Positions 6,105-13,093 of a DNA stretch of 13,761 bases are shown here, piece by piece. Each line of letters starts with the position of its first letter. Position 1 is the stretch's first letter. Made by a program: the position numbers and the translations under genes. Under the pieces are notes generated by a model, which saw only the letters and a list, made by a program, of their open reading frames with translations, ran no database searches and had not been told where the DNA came from. Source of the DNA: CAZYYO01 sp964650965 (GTDB lineage: Bacteria > Bacillota > Clostridia > Lachnospirales > Lachnospiraceae). The DNA is taken from NCBI GenBank assembly GCA_964650965.1, contig CAZYYO010000060.1, positions 1 to 13,761 on the forward strand, read 5' to 3'.

Positions 6105-6461
6105 ATGTCAGTAGCAATTGGTCAGATTAGTGGCACAAGCATGAATCGAATATCCGGATTGAACTATGTGAATAAGAGGTCACAGGCGTATCCATTGGAA
6201 AATGATGCACAGGTATCTGATTCCTACGTTCAGTCATTAGAACAGGTGAACAAGACCACTGGAATTCAAGGGGTTGAAGCAACAAATCCGGTTCAGTATG
6301 CCAATGCAACGGCTACTTCAAGATTGGAAGAAGGCCAGAAGGTTAATCAACAATTGAATGATATTGCTGCAGAGTTTCAGGGAATGAGTACCTATTATGA
6401 TGAGGGAATGGGACAACAAAGCTATGGATTAGTTGGACGTACCTTTGATTCTTATGCATAG
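6105..6461 (+). CDS. Small conserved-looking protein of unknown function
   Basis: I do not assign a function to this 118-residue protein. It starts MSVAIGQISGTSMNRISG and ends GLVGRTFDSYA. It contains no Cys or Trp, no signal peptide and no membrane segment. It is rich in Asn, Gln, Ser, Thr and Tyr. The middle (about 67-92) is a probable amphipathic helix, RLEEGQKVNQQLNDIAAEF, flanked by flexible polar stretches. The frame is open from an ATG at 6033, but that codon lies inside the promoter. The ATG at 6105 is preceded by AAAGGGA (6091-6097), so it is preferred. A near-consensus promoter and a good terminator show a monocistronic, probably well-expressed gene. It could be a small structural or secreted-apparatus protein, but nothing in the sequence proves this. 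Confidence 0.7.
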   Translation: MSVAIGQISGTSMNRISGLNYVNKRSQAYPLENDAQVSDSYVQSLEQVNKTTGIQGVEATNPVQYANATATSRLEEGQKVNQQLNDIAAEFQGMSTYYDEGMGQQSYGLVGRTFDSYA

Positions 6462-6484
6462 CAGTTAAATGATAGCTTTTTTAT

Positions 6485-6513
6485 TGCCTGAGGCATTTTG
6501 TCTCAGGTATTTT
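6485..6513 (+). terminator. Terminator after the small unknown gene
   Basis: TGCCTGAGGC (6485-6494) pairs with GTCTCAGGTA (6500-6509) as a 10-bp stem with two G-U pairs and the loop ATTTT. TTTT follows. It lies 23 nt after the stop and before the permease start. Confidence 0.8.
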
Positions 6514-6551
6514 CATGTACGGATATTTTAAATGATATTGGAGAAACGATT

Positions 6552-7475
6552 ATGAATAGTATGGTTGTATTTCAACAGATGTTGGTTTTATTTGCCATGA
6601 TGGCAGTAGGATATGTGGTATATAAGAAGCAATGGGTAGATGAGTATTCCAGCATTAGTATATCCCGACTGGTTGTGAATGTGTTTAATCCTCTTCTTGT
6701 AATTAATGGTGTTATTGGAAAAGAGCAAAATGCAGACACATCACTGGTGGCTGAGAACTTTAAATTTATTATTCTGTATTTCATTATTATTATAGTGGTT
6801 GGATATATTAGTAATATTATAATCCCGGTGAAAAAAGAAGAAAAAAATCTATACCAGCTGATGTTTACCTTTTCTAACGTTGGCTTTATGGGAATACCGG
6901 TTATTTCTAGTATCCTTGGCAAAGGCTGTATTATCTATATTACTTTTTACATTTTGGTTTATAATTTTTTGTTATACACTTATGGAGTAAGATTGGCTCA
7001 GAAGGGAAGCAAAGTAAAAGAAAAGGGCTTTACATTCAAAAAAATAATGAATCCAGGGGTGATAGCCTGTATTTTTGCAATCATCATATATCTTTCTAAG
7101 ATTACCATCCCTTCAGCATGTATTACTTTTTTTGATTATATGGGAAATGTAACAATTCCCCTATCGATGATGATGATTGGCATTTCTATTGCGAGACTTC
7201 CTATAAAACAGATTTTTAATTGTGGAAGATTATATTTATTTACCATTCTGAAAATGTTGATTGTACCAGTGGCAGCTGCACTGATTTTACGAAATGTACC
7301 TGCTACGGCAGATATATTTGCAGTCTTTATTTTAATGCTAGGCATGCCGGTGGGAAGCATTGTAACAATGATAGCCAAGGAATATGGTGGGGATGATGAA
7401 GTGGCAAGCAGGGGGATTGTGTTAACTACGCTGGTATCAATTATTAGTATTCCCATCATATCATTACTTCTCTAA
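6552..7475 (+). CDS. AEC (auxin efflux carrier) family permease
   Basis: This 307-residue integral membrane protein has about ten hydrophobic segments in two halves separated by a charged loop (near 147-162, AQKGSKVKEKG). The AEC signature FSNVGFMGIPVI falls at the start of the fourth or fifth segment. A matching region, ILMLGMPVGSIVTMIAKEYGG, lies in the C-terminal half. Bacterial members export or exchange small organic acids such as malate or malonate; the substrate is not predictable here. A TTG-initiated frame opens at 6498, but that codon is inside the preceding terminator hairpin. The ATG at 6552 with GGAG at 6540-6543 is the start. No convincing promoter was found between the terminator and the gene, so expression may rely on a weak promoter or on readthrough. 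Confidence 0.9.
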   Translation: MNSMVVFQQMLVLFAMMAVGYVVYKKQWVDEYSSISISRLVVNVFNPLLVINGVIGKEQNADTSLVAENFKFIILYFIIIIVVGYISNIIIPVKKEEKNLYQLMFTFSNVGFMGIPVISSILGKGCIIYITFYILVYNFLLYTYGVRLAQKGSKVKEKGFTFKKIMNPGVIACIFAIIIYLSKITIPSACITFFDYMGNVTIPLSMMMIGISIARLPIKQIFNCGRLYLFTILKMLIVPVAAALILRNVPATADIFAVFILMLGMPVGSIVTMIAKEYGGDDEVASRGIVLTTLVSIISIPIISLLL

Positions 7476-7534
7476 TGGAAACTAAAGGAAAAGAAAGAAA
7501 ATAATAGTAAGAGAAAAAAGAAAAGTAAAACAGT

Positions 7535-7563
7535 AAAAAAGACCGATGCTATCGGCCTTTTTT
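7535..7563 (+). terminator. Terminator of the permease gene
   Basis: CCGAT (7543-7547) pairs with ATCGG (7551-7555) around GCT. After one mismatch, G7541 pairs with C7557 and an A-run (7535-7540) pairs with the T-run 7558-7563. It lies 60 nt after the stop. The 60 nt before it are unusually A- and G-rich on this strand. Confidence 0.75.
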
Positions 7564-7805
7564 GAGGGGAGTATAAATAATTAATAAGGGGTGTAAAAGG
7601 AAACTTCCCTTTTACGAGACTCATTATATAACAAAGTGAGTAGAAATTCAAACACTTTTACCCGTTAAATTATTAAAATTTTATAAACAGTAAAATTTCA
7701 TACAAATTGCCATGGAATAATCGTTAGATAGAAAGTATAAATCCTGATAAATCACAGATACTATGTCTGTAATACAAATAGAATAAAAACCAGGAGGAAA
7801 AAACC
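7564..7805 (+). other. Long AT-rich intergenic leader with two inverted repeats
   Basis: The 330-base gap 7476-7805 has no gene. Beyond the terminator it holds two structures. One is a hairpin GTAAAAGG/CCTTTTAC (7593-7600 with 7608-7615, loop AAACTTC). The other is a perfect 8+8 inverted repeat AAATTTTA/TAAAATTT (7676-7683 with 7691-7698). Neither is followed by a T-run. I found no good SigA promoter: TTGCCA at 7707-7712 has no -10 at a usable distance. CATACAAA at 7699-7706 resembles the -10 of sporulation sigma factors (SigE type), but its -35 is unclear. The region ends in the strong ribosome binding site AGGAGG at 7792-7797. Confidence 0.5.
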
Positions 7806-8081
7806 ATGGCAAGAAATTCATCAAACAGTAATTCTTATAGTAACAATAACTCTAACAACAATAACTCAAACTGCAGAAATAGTTATAACAGCAGCAGCAA
7901 CAGCAACAACAGCAACAACAGCAACAACAACAGCAACAACAGCAACAACAACAGCAACAGCTATAACAACTCCAGCAACAGCATGAACAACAGCTCCAAT
8001 AGCAACTCTAATAGCAATTCCAACAAGAATTCTAATAAGAATTCCAGTAAGGATTCCAACAAGAATTACAATTCTTATTAA
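7806..8081 (+). CDS. Asn/Ser-rich low-complexity protein of unknown function
   Basis: This 91-residue protein has 43 Asn and 32 Ser, together 82%, plus 5 Tyr, 4 Lys and a single Cys (C23). There is no signal peptide and no membrane segment. Residues 28-52 are only Asn and Ser. Near the C-terminus, Lys recurs every four residues (K74, K78, K82, K86) in an NKNS-like repeat, and Tyr is the last residue. It is expected to be disordered. Real translation is supported by AGGAGG (7792-7797) eight bases before the ATG, an intact frame, in-phase variation between Asn and Ser codons, and a hairpin after the stop. I recognise no family. Coat-like, matrix-like or aggregation-prone roles are conceivable for such composition, but this is speculation. 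Its AAC/AGC codon use differs sharply from the AT-rich usage of its neighbours. Confidence 0.65.
   Translation: MARNSSNSNSYSNNNSNNNNSNCRNSYNSSSNSNNSNNSNNNSNNSNNNSNSYNNSSNSMNNSSNSNSNSNSNKNSNKNSSKDSNKNYNSY
7887..7961 (+). repeat. Pure AAC/AGC trinucleotide tract (25 codons)
   Basis: Twenty-five consecutive in-frame codons are all AAC or AGC, that is, an uninterrupted run of the triplet ARC. Within it, motifs such as AGC-AAC-AAC recur with small length differences. The tract encodes residues 28-52 of the Asn/Ser-rich protein. Changes by whole triplets would keep the frame. Read one base earlier it would be CAG/CAA (poly-Gln), but TAA stops border that frame on both sides. Confidence 0.85.
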
Positions 8082-8128
8082 GAGCAGAAGGAACGAATTA
8101 CAATTATTGTCATAATATGTAATAAAAG

Positions 8129-8154
8129 AGCAGGTCGCTTGCGGCCTGCTTCTT
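8129..8154 (+). terminator. Hairpin terminator after the Asn/Ser-rich gene
   Basis: AGCAGGTCG (8129-8137) pairs with CGGCCTGCT (8142-8150), nine pairs with one G-U, around CTTG. The following TCTT is a weak T-run, so some readthrough into the rhodanese gene is likely. On the minus strand the stem is followed by CTTTTATT. Confidence 0.6.
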
Positions 8155-8176
8155 ACATAAAAGAGGGGAATTTTAT

Positions 8177-8512
8177 ATGAGCATTACATTTGTGACACCA
8201 AAACAGTTGATGGAACTTCGGAAACAGGGAACCGTGATTATAGATATGAGAAGCAACCAGGAATACTGCCAGGGACATCTACCCTATGCCATCAATCTTC
8301 CCTATGAGAGCTATGAGCAATGGAGACGAATGCTTTCCTCGCAGCTGCAGGTGGGGTTATATTGCAGTAGAGGAAATGTTAGTCTATATGTTGCTCATAA
8401 GTTAGACCAACGGGGGCAGAAGGTATATACCATTTGCGGAGGAATTCATGAATATGAAAATTCCTTTACAGAACCCTGCTTAGGCGAAGTTTGGGAAGTG
8501 GAAAATGATTGA
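8177..8512 (+). CDS. Single-domain rhodanese-like protein
   Basis: This 111-residue cytoplasmic protein is one rhodanese domain. It has the conserved IIDMRSNQEYCQGHLPYAIN (21-40) with D23, R25 and the GH pair. The active-site loop is CSRGNVS (63-69), with C63 as the persulfide-carrying Cys, and the domain ends with a GGI motif (about residues 88-90). The active Cys is present, so sulfur transfer or polysulfide handling is plausible; the physiological partner is unknown. The start is supported by AGAGGGG at 8162-8168. No good promoter of its own was found. It may be read through from the Asn/Ser-rich gene, whose terminator is weak. Its stop codon lies inside the promoter of the next operon. 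Confidence 0.88.
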   Translation: MSITFVTPKQLMELRKQGTVIIDMRSNQEYCQGHLPYAINLPYESYEQWRRMLSSQLQVGLYCSRGNVSLYVAHKLDQRGQKVYTICGGIHEYENSFTEPCLGEVWEVEND

Positions 8513-8537
8513 CAGTCATTTCTATAAAAGCTAATAT
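8509..8537 (+). promoter_or_regulatory. SigA-type promoter of the five-gene operon
   Basis: A perfect TTGACA (8509-8514) is followed by a 17-nt spacer and TAATAT (8532-8537). The -35 box contains the TGA stop codon of the rhodanese gene (8510-8512). The predicted start near 8544 gives a leader of about 33 nt. Confidence 0.75.
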
Positions 8538-8576
8538 TAACATAGGAAAAAGAACACTTGAGAAGAAGGAAATTAT

Positions 8577-9728
8577 ATGAATACAATAGAATTAATTGCT
8601 CCATGTCATTTTGGACTAGAAGCGGTTTTAAAACGAGAAATATATGATCTTGGATATGAAATTATCAAAGTAGAAGATGGCAGAGTGACCTTTGAGGGAG
8701 ATGCAGAAGCTATATGCAGATCTAATATTTTCCTGCGCACGGCAGAAAGAGTTCTGATTAAAGTTGGGGAATTTAAAGCGACGACCTTTGATGAATTATT
8801 TGAAGGAATTAAGCAACTAGAATGGGAACAATATATTCCGAAGAATGGGAAATTTTGGGTGACAAAGGCGGCCTCTGTAAAAAGTAAGCTGTTTAGTCCC
8901 TCTGATATTCAATCCATTACAAAAAAAGCCATGGTAGAGAGATTAAAGCAAATTTATCATGTGGAGTGGTTTGCTGAGGATGGACCATCCTACCCAGTAA
9001 GAATATTTATTATGAAAGATGTAGTGACCGTCACAATAGATACCACGGGAATATCTCTTCATAAGCGAGGCTATCGAACCTTAAGCAGTAAGGCACCCAT
9101 TTCTGAGACGTTAGCTGCGGCACTTATTATGCTGACACCCTGGAGACATGATCGTATTTTAGTTGATCCTTTTTGCGGTAGTGGAACCTTTGTCATAGAA
9201 GCGGCAATGATGGCAGCGCACATTGCACCGGGAATGAATCGCAGCTTTACCGCGCAAACCTGGAATAATCTCATAGAGCAGAAGCTATGGCAAGAGACAG
9301 TGGAAGAGGCAAAGGAAGAGATAGATATGGATGTGGAGACACATTTACAGGGGTATGATATTGATCCGGAAATGGTGAAAATTGCCAGGGAGAATGCCGC
9401 AAAGGCAGGGGTAGAGCATATGATTCATTTTCAGCAAAGAGAGCTGAAGGATATGAGTCATCCCAAGAAGTATGGATTTATGATTACCAATCCACCTTAT
9501 GGAGAGCGGTTAGAGGAGAAGGAGGATTTGCCGAAGCTATATCAACAGATTGGTGAGGTGTATGGGAAGTTAGATGCCTGGTCTATGTATCTGATTACGT
9601 CCTATGAGGAAGCAGAACGATATATTGGCAGAAAAGCAGATAAAAACCGCAAGTTGTATAATGGAATGATTAAGACATATTTTTATCAGTACATGGGACC
9701 AAAACCACCAAAAAGAGATAAAAAATAG
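8577..9728 (+). CDS. THUMP-domain class I SAM-dependent RNA methyltransferase (RlmL/YpsC type)
   Basis: This 383-residue cytoplasmic enzyme is predicted to make N2-methylguanosine in 23S rRNA. After an N-terminal ferredoxin-like segment (1-60), the THUMP RNA-binding domain spans about 60-155. The Rossmann methyltransferase domain follows. SAM-binding motif I is DPFCGSGTF (197-205), the acidic strand is GYDID (259-263), and the catalytic motif IV is NPPYGER (305-311). The NPPY motif is typical of methylation on an exocyclic amino group. The architecture equals the N-terminal half of E. coli RlmL, as in B. subtilis YpsC, without the second methyltransferase domain. The exact target guanosine is not determined by sequence. 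AAGGA (8566-8570) precedes the ATG. It is the first gene of the operon, and the peptidase gene starts 9 nt after its stop. Confidence 0.92.
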   Translation: MNTIELIAPCHFGLEAVLKREIYDLGYEIIKVEDGRVTFEGDAEAICRSNIFLRTAERVLIKVGEFKATTFDELFEGIKQLEWEQYIPKNGKFWVTKAASVKSKLFSPSDIQSITKKAMVERLKQIYHVEWFAEDGPSYPVRIFIMKDVVTVTIDTTGISLHKRGYRTLSSKAPISETLAAALIMLTPWRHDRILVDPFCGSGTFVIEAAMMAAHIAPGMNRSFTAQTWNNLIEQKLWQETVEEAKEEIDMDVETHLQGYDIDPEMVKIARENAAKAGVEHMIHFQQRELKDMSHPKKYGFMITNPPYGERLEEKEDLPKLYQQIGEVYGKLDAWSMYLITSYEEAERYIGRKADKNRKLYNGMIKTYFYQYMGPKPPKRDKK

Positions 9729-9737
9729 AGGGAATCA

Positions 9738-11423
9738 ATGCGTTATTCGAAAAGGTATATCTTTTTTACAGTCATTTTAATATTAGCATTCTTTTTGAAA
9801 TTGAACCGTTGGAATGATGAATATTCCGAAGTGAAAAATTTCCGTGGAGCACAGCTGGAGGAAGAGGTATTCTATCCACTGATTGCTAAAAATGTAAATG
9901 AAACAGGCATGGCATGTTTGAATTTGGACGGCATGCTGTATACCAGTCTTACAGCGGACATTTTAGTGAATGAAAAGATGCAGTTAATGCTGTCGGTGCC
10001 ATTTATCCGTCAAGCATTTGATTGTAGTGCCCGTATATACCAGGGAGAGACCCTTGAAATTGACCGTGGAAAGAATACATACCGTTTTGAACTAAATAAA
10101 TCAGAGGGAACCCGCAATGGCATGCCCTATACCCTGTTAGCCCCTATGGTACAAAGGGAGGGGCAGTATTACGTTACATTGGAGGATCTTTGCAATTTAT
10201 TTGACTATGCTTATTCATGGGATGAAGCAACCTATATGGCTACAGCAGACAAGAACTCAGATTCTGCAGTAAAGCTCCCATCTAGTTATGATTTGAGAAA
10301 AAAACAGAGAACAGCAGCAATCAAGAATCAGGGAACCAGCGCAACCTGCTGGGCATATGCAGCGTTAGGGGCATTGGAATCATCTCTTTTGCCGGAAGTG
10401 GAACAATCCTATTCCACGAAGCAGATGGTAAAAGACAATTATTACAATATTGATGCAAGCCTTGGTGGAGATTATACTATGGCAGCAGCATATTTTTTAT
10501 CATGGAAGGGACCGGTAACAGAAGGGAAGAACAAGCCGGACAAGCATGTTCAGGAAGTTCATTTTTATGACAAAGAAGATATTGACGATATTAAATGGGC
10601 AGTTTATCAGAATGGAGGCGTTTCCACTTCTATATATGCCAATGTTTCTACTTCGAATCTAAGTAAATCTACTTATTATAATAAGACATCCAATTCCTAT
10701 TGCTATTTGGGAACCAACCAGCCCAACCACGATGTGGTAATTATTGGATGGGATGATGATTACAGTAAAAATAATTTCTCCTCTCCGGTCTCAGGTGATG
10801 GGGCATTCATTTGCCAAAATAGTTGGGGAAGTGAATTTGGAGAAAAGGGTATATTTTATGTGTCCTACTATGATGCAAATATAGGAGCGCAAAGTGTATC
10901 CTATTGCGGTATTGAGTCACCAGATAACTATGATGCAATATATCAGTCTGATTTGTGTGGCTGGGTAGGACAGCTGGGATATAATAAAGAAACCATTACT
11001 GTAGCGAATGTGTTTGAAGCCGGGGCGAATGAAAATGTTGAGGCGGCAGGTTTTTATGCATTAGATAAGAATACAGAGTACCAGGTGTTTTTTGTGCCAT
11101 ATTATGAGAATACGGCATCCCTTGCTAAGCGGCAACTGGTAGCTAGTGGCGTGGTGCAGGATGCAGGCTATTATACTGTGAAATTTCAGACAAGCTGGCC
11201 AGTACTGAAAGGAGAACGATTTGCCGTGGTACTATCAATTAAGACACCGGGTTCTGTTCATCCAATGGCTATTGAGTACCAATCTGGTGATATGACGAAA
11301 AATGTGGATATTACAGATGGAGAGGGATATATGAGTAAGAATGGACTGGACTGGGAAAGCGTAGAGGAAAAAGCAAAGGGCAATCTGTGTTTGAAGGCCT
11401 ACAGTAGTAAAGCACAGGAGTAA
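9738..11423 (+). CDS. Membrane-anchored C1 family cysteine peptidase with lectin-like domain
   Basis: This 561-residue protein is predicted to lie outside the cell, held by an N-terminal anchor (hydrophobic 8-20, no lipobox). Residues about 60-172 resemble the copper-amine-oxidase N-terminal-like module found as a stalk in clostridial surface proteins. The papain-like domain begins at LPSSYDLR. It has the oxyanion Gln Q198 and the nucleophile C204 in GTSATCWAYA. H331 lies in NHDVVIIGW and N361 in NSWGSEFGEKG. All catalytic residues are present. The C-terminal part (about 395-555) matches the lectin-like domain that usually follows this peptidase type. I see no clear inhibitory propeptide. The substrate is unknown; remodelling of surface proteins or peptides is plausible. 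GAGGGA at 9728-9733 overlaps the end of the preceding gene, so translation may be coupled. Confidence 0.9.
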   Translation: MRYSKRYIFFTVILILAFFLKLNRWNDEYSEVKNFRGAQLEEEVFYPLIAKNVNETGMACLNLDGMLYTSLTADILVNEKMQLMLSVPFIRQAFDCSARIYQGETLEIDRGKNTYRFELNKSEGTRNGMPYTLLAPMVQREGQYYVTLEDLCNLFDYAYSWDEATYMATADKNSDSAVKLPSSYDLRKKQRTAAIKNQGTSATCWAYAALGALESSLLPEVEQSYSTKQMVKDNYYNIDASLGGDYTMAAAYFLSWKGPVTEGKNKPDKHVQEVHFYDKEDIDDIKWAVYQNGGVSTSIYANVSTSNLSKSTYYNKTSNSYCYLGTNQPNHDVVIIGWDDDYSKNNFSSPVSGDGAFICQNSWGSEFGEKGIFYVSYYDANIGAQSVSYCGIESPDNYDAIYQSDLCGWVGQLGYNKETITVANVFEAGANENVEAAGFYALDKNTEYQVFFVPYYENTASLAKRQLVASGVVQDAGYYTVKFQTSWPVLKGERFAVVLSIKTPGSVHPMAIEYQSGDMTKNVDITDGEGYMSKNGLDWESVEEKAKGNLCLKAYSSKAQE

Positions 11424-11430
11424 AAGAATC

Positions 11431-12492
11431 ATGGAACATAGATTATTTCGTATCACAGCTATATTGATGATTGTGATTACAGGGATTATGTGCGGTGCAC
11501 TTTTTTATTTCCCGGACCTTCATACCTATGCACAGGGATGGAAGGATGAAAAGGAGGAACAGCTGCAGCAGAGAAGCTCCTTGTTGTCTTTGATGCAGGA
11601 TAATACCACCAAGCAGCCACAGACAGAGGAAGAAATGTTAAAGCAGCTTAGGGTGCAGCTTCCAGAAGGTGTTGCGTTAGAGGATGTATTCCTATCGAAT
11701 CAGTATATGAGCCAGACGCTGGTGATTACCATTCCTAATATTGGAAAGTCATATTTTGAGGAGCATCCAATTGTAGGTGGGAGCGACCATATTGTTGATT
11801 TATTCTACGAGAGCGATGGAACATCTGGAAGGATTGATATTGTATTAGATCGCGTATATGAACCGGATGTGACAGTAAAGGATGGCTATCTCTATCTGGG
11901 CTTTATACCACCTCATGAAAAATATGAGTATGTTGTTGTAGTTGATGCAGGGCACGGTGGAGGTGCACCAGGCGCTACAAAGAAGGGAATAAATGAGAAG
12001 GACATTGATCTGCAAATTGTATGCAAGCTAAAAGAAATTGTTGAGCAAAGTGATGGAAAACTGGGGGTGTATTATACGCGACTAGATGACTCTAATCCAT
12101 CCTTTGCCAGCCGTGTGGGATTGGCAAATCTATGTGATGCAGATTTATTTTTAAGTGTGCATAACAACTCTACAGCCAGCGGAAGAATGTCATCCATTAG
12201 TGGCACTCAGGTCATGTATAGTGAAGGAGATGAGAGTGGAAAATCTCAGGCTTTTGCTGAAATATGTTTGGAGGAGCTGACGAATACATTAGGAAGCAGA
12301 AATAAAGGATTGGTTGAGGGCGATGAAATCTATATTATTCGCAATGCCAACATGCCAGTAGCACTAGCAGAAGTGGGATTTATGACGAACCAACAGGAAT
12401 TGGATAAGTTGAACTCAGAAAGCTATCAGCAGCAGACCGCACAGGCTTTATATAATGCAATTATCAGAACATTGGAGGAACAGCATGAGTAA
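11431..12492 (+). CDS. N-acetylmuramoyl-L-alanine amidase (Amidase_3), membrane-anchored
   Basis: This 353-residue zinc amidase is predicted to cleave the bond between N-acetylmuramic acid and the stem peptide of peptidoglycan, outside the membrane. A transmembrane segment (9-28) is followed by a Gln/Glu-rich linker (to about 70). Next is a beta-rich domain (about 72-165) that resembles an AMIN-like wall-targeting module without a clear match. The catalytic domain covers 168-350. The zinc ligands are H175 (in VVDAGHGG), E189 (in INEKD) and H244 (in LSVHNNS), and E314 (in ALAEVGFMTN) is the catalytic Glu. All are intact. It starts 7 nt after the peptidase stop and overlaps the rdgB start by 8 nt. 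Typical roles are cell separation, spore development or wall turnover; which one applies here cannot be read from the sequence. Confidence 0.93.
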   Translation: MEHRLFRITAILMIVITGIMCGALFYFPDLHTYAQGWKDEKEEQLQQRSSLLSLMQDNTTKQPQTEEEMLKQLRVQLPEGVALEDVFLSNQYMSQTLVITIPNIGKSYFEEHPIVGGSDHIVDLFYESDGTSGRIDIVLDRVYEPDVTVKDGYLYLGFIPPHEKYEYVVVVDAGHGGGAPGATKKGINEKDIDLQIVCKLKEIVEQSDGKLGVYYTRLDDSNPSFASRVGLANLCDADLFLSVHNNSTASGRMSSISGTQVMYSEGDESGKSQAFAEICLEELTNTLGSRNKGLVEGDEIYIIRNANMPVALAEVGFMTNQQELDKLNSESYQQQTAQALYNAIIRTLEEQHE

Positions 12493-13093
12493 GAGAATTA
12501 TTTTTGCAACGGGTAATCAGAATAAAATGAGAGAAATCAAAGAAATTATGGATGGTATGGGATATGAAATCCTGTCCATGAAGGAAGCGGGCATTGATGC
12601 AGATATAGAGGAAACAGGGAGTACGTTTGAAGAAAATGCGTTGTTAAAAGCACAGGGAGTTGCGGCACACTGTAATGATATTGTTCTTGCAGATGACTCT
12701 GGCTTGGAGGTGGACTATTTAAATAAGGAGCCGGGCATTTATTCTGCTAGATATATGGGAGAGAATACTTCCTATGATATTAAAAATCAAAACATCTTAG
12801 ATCGCTTAGAGGGAGTACCATACCAGAAGCGCAGTGCACGATTTGTATGTGCCGTTGCAGCAGTATTTCCAGATGGGGATTCTCTGGTGGTGCGAGATAC
12901 TATGGAAGGTTTTATTGGAAATAAAATTGCTGGTGAAAATGGATTTGGATATGACCCTATTTTCTTTCTAGATGAGTATCAATGCTCATCTGCAGAACTC
13001 TCGAGAGAAGAAAAAAATAAAATCAGCCACAGAGGTAAAGCATTACAAAAGATGAAAGAAGAATTGAAAAAATATGAATATATTAATTGTTAG
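12485..13093 (+). CDS. rdgB: XTP/dITP diphosphatase (RdgB/HAM1 family)
   Basis: This 202-residue cytoplasmic enzyme hydrolyses non-canonical purine triphosphates (XTP, dITP, ITP) to monophosphates plus pyrophosphate, keeping them out of DNA and RNA. Full-length family motifs are present: FATGNQNKMREI (7-18), ADDSGLEV (69-76) with D71 the likely catalytic Asp, GENGFGYDPIFF and SHRGKAL (181-187). The frame is open from 12455, but GGAGG at 12474-12478 fixes the start at 12485. That ATG overlaps the amidase stop in ATGAGTAA, a clear sign of translational coupling. The phosphoesterase start lies inside its last 20 bases. This rdgB-phosphoesterase order is common in Firmicutes. Confidence 0.95.
   Translation: MSKRIIFATGNQNKMREIKEIMDGMGYEILSMKEAGIDADIEETGSTFEENALLKAQGVAAHCNDIVLADDSGLEVDYLNKEPGIYSARYMGENTSYDIKNQNILDRLEGVPYQKRSARFVCAVAAVFPDGDSLVVRDTMEGFIGNKIAGENGFGYDPIFFLDEYQCSSAELSREEKNKISHRGKALQKMKEELKKYEYINC

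Noticed and set aside
6498..6551. TTG start for the permease adding 18 residues
   Set aside because: The codon lies in the loop and stem of the preceding terminator and has no ribosome binding site.
7593..7615. Second terminator after the permease
   Set aside because: The hairpin is followed by GAGAC on the plus strand and has no T-run on the minus strand either.
7887..7961. Possible CRISPR-like or poly-Gln coding repeat
   Set aside because: There are no spacers between repeats. The CAG/CAA frame is closed by TAA on both sides, so the tract is best read as Asn/Ser codons.
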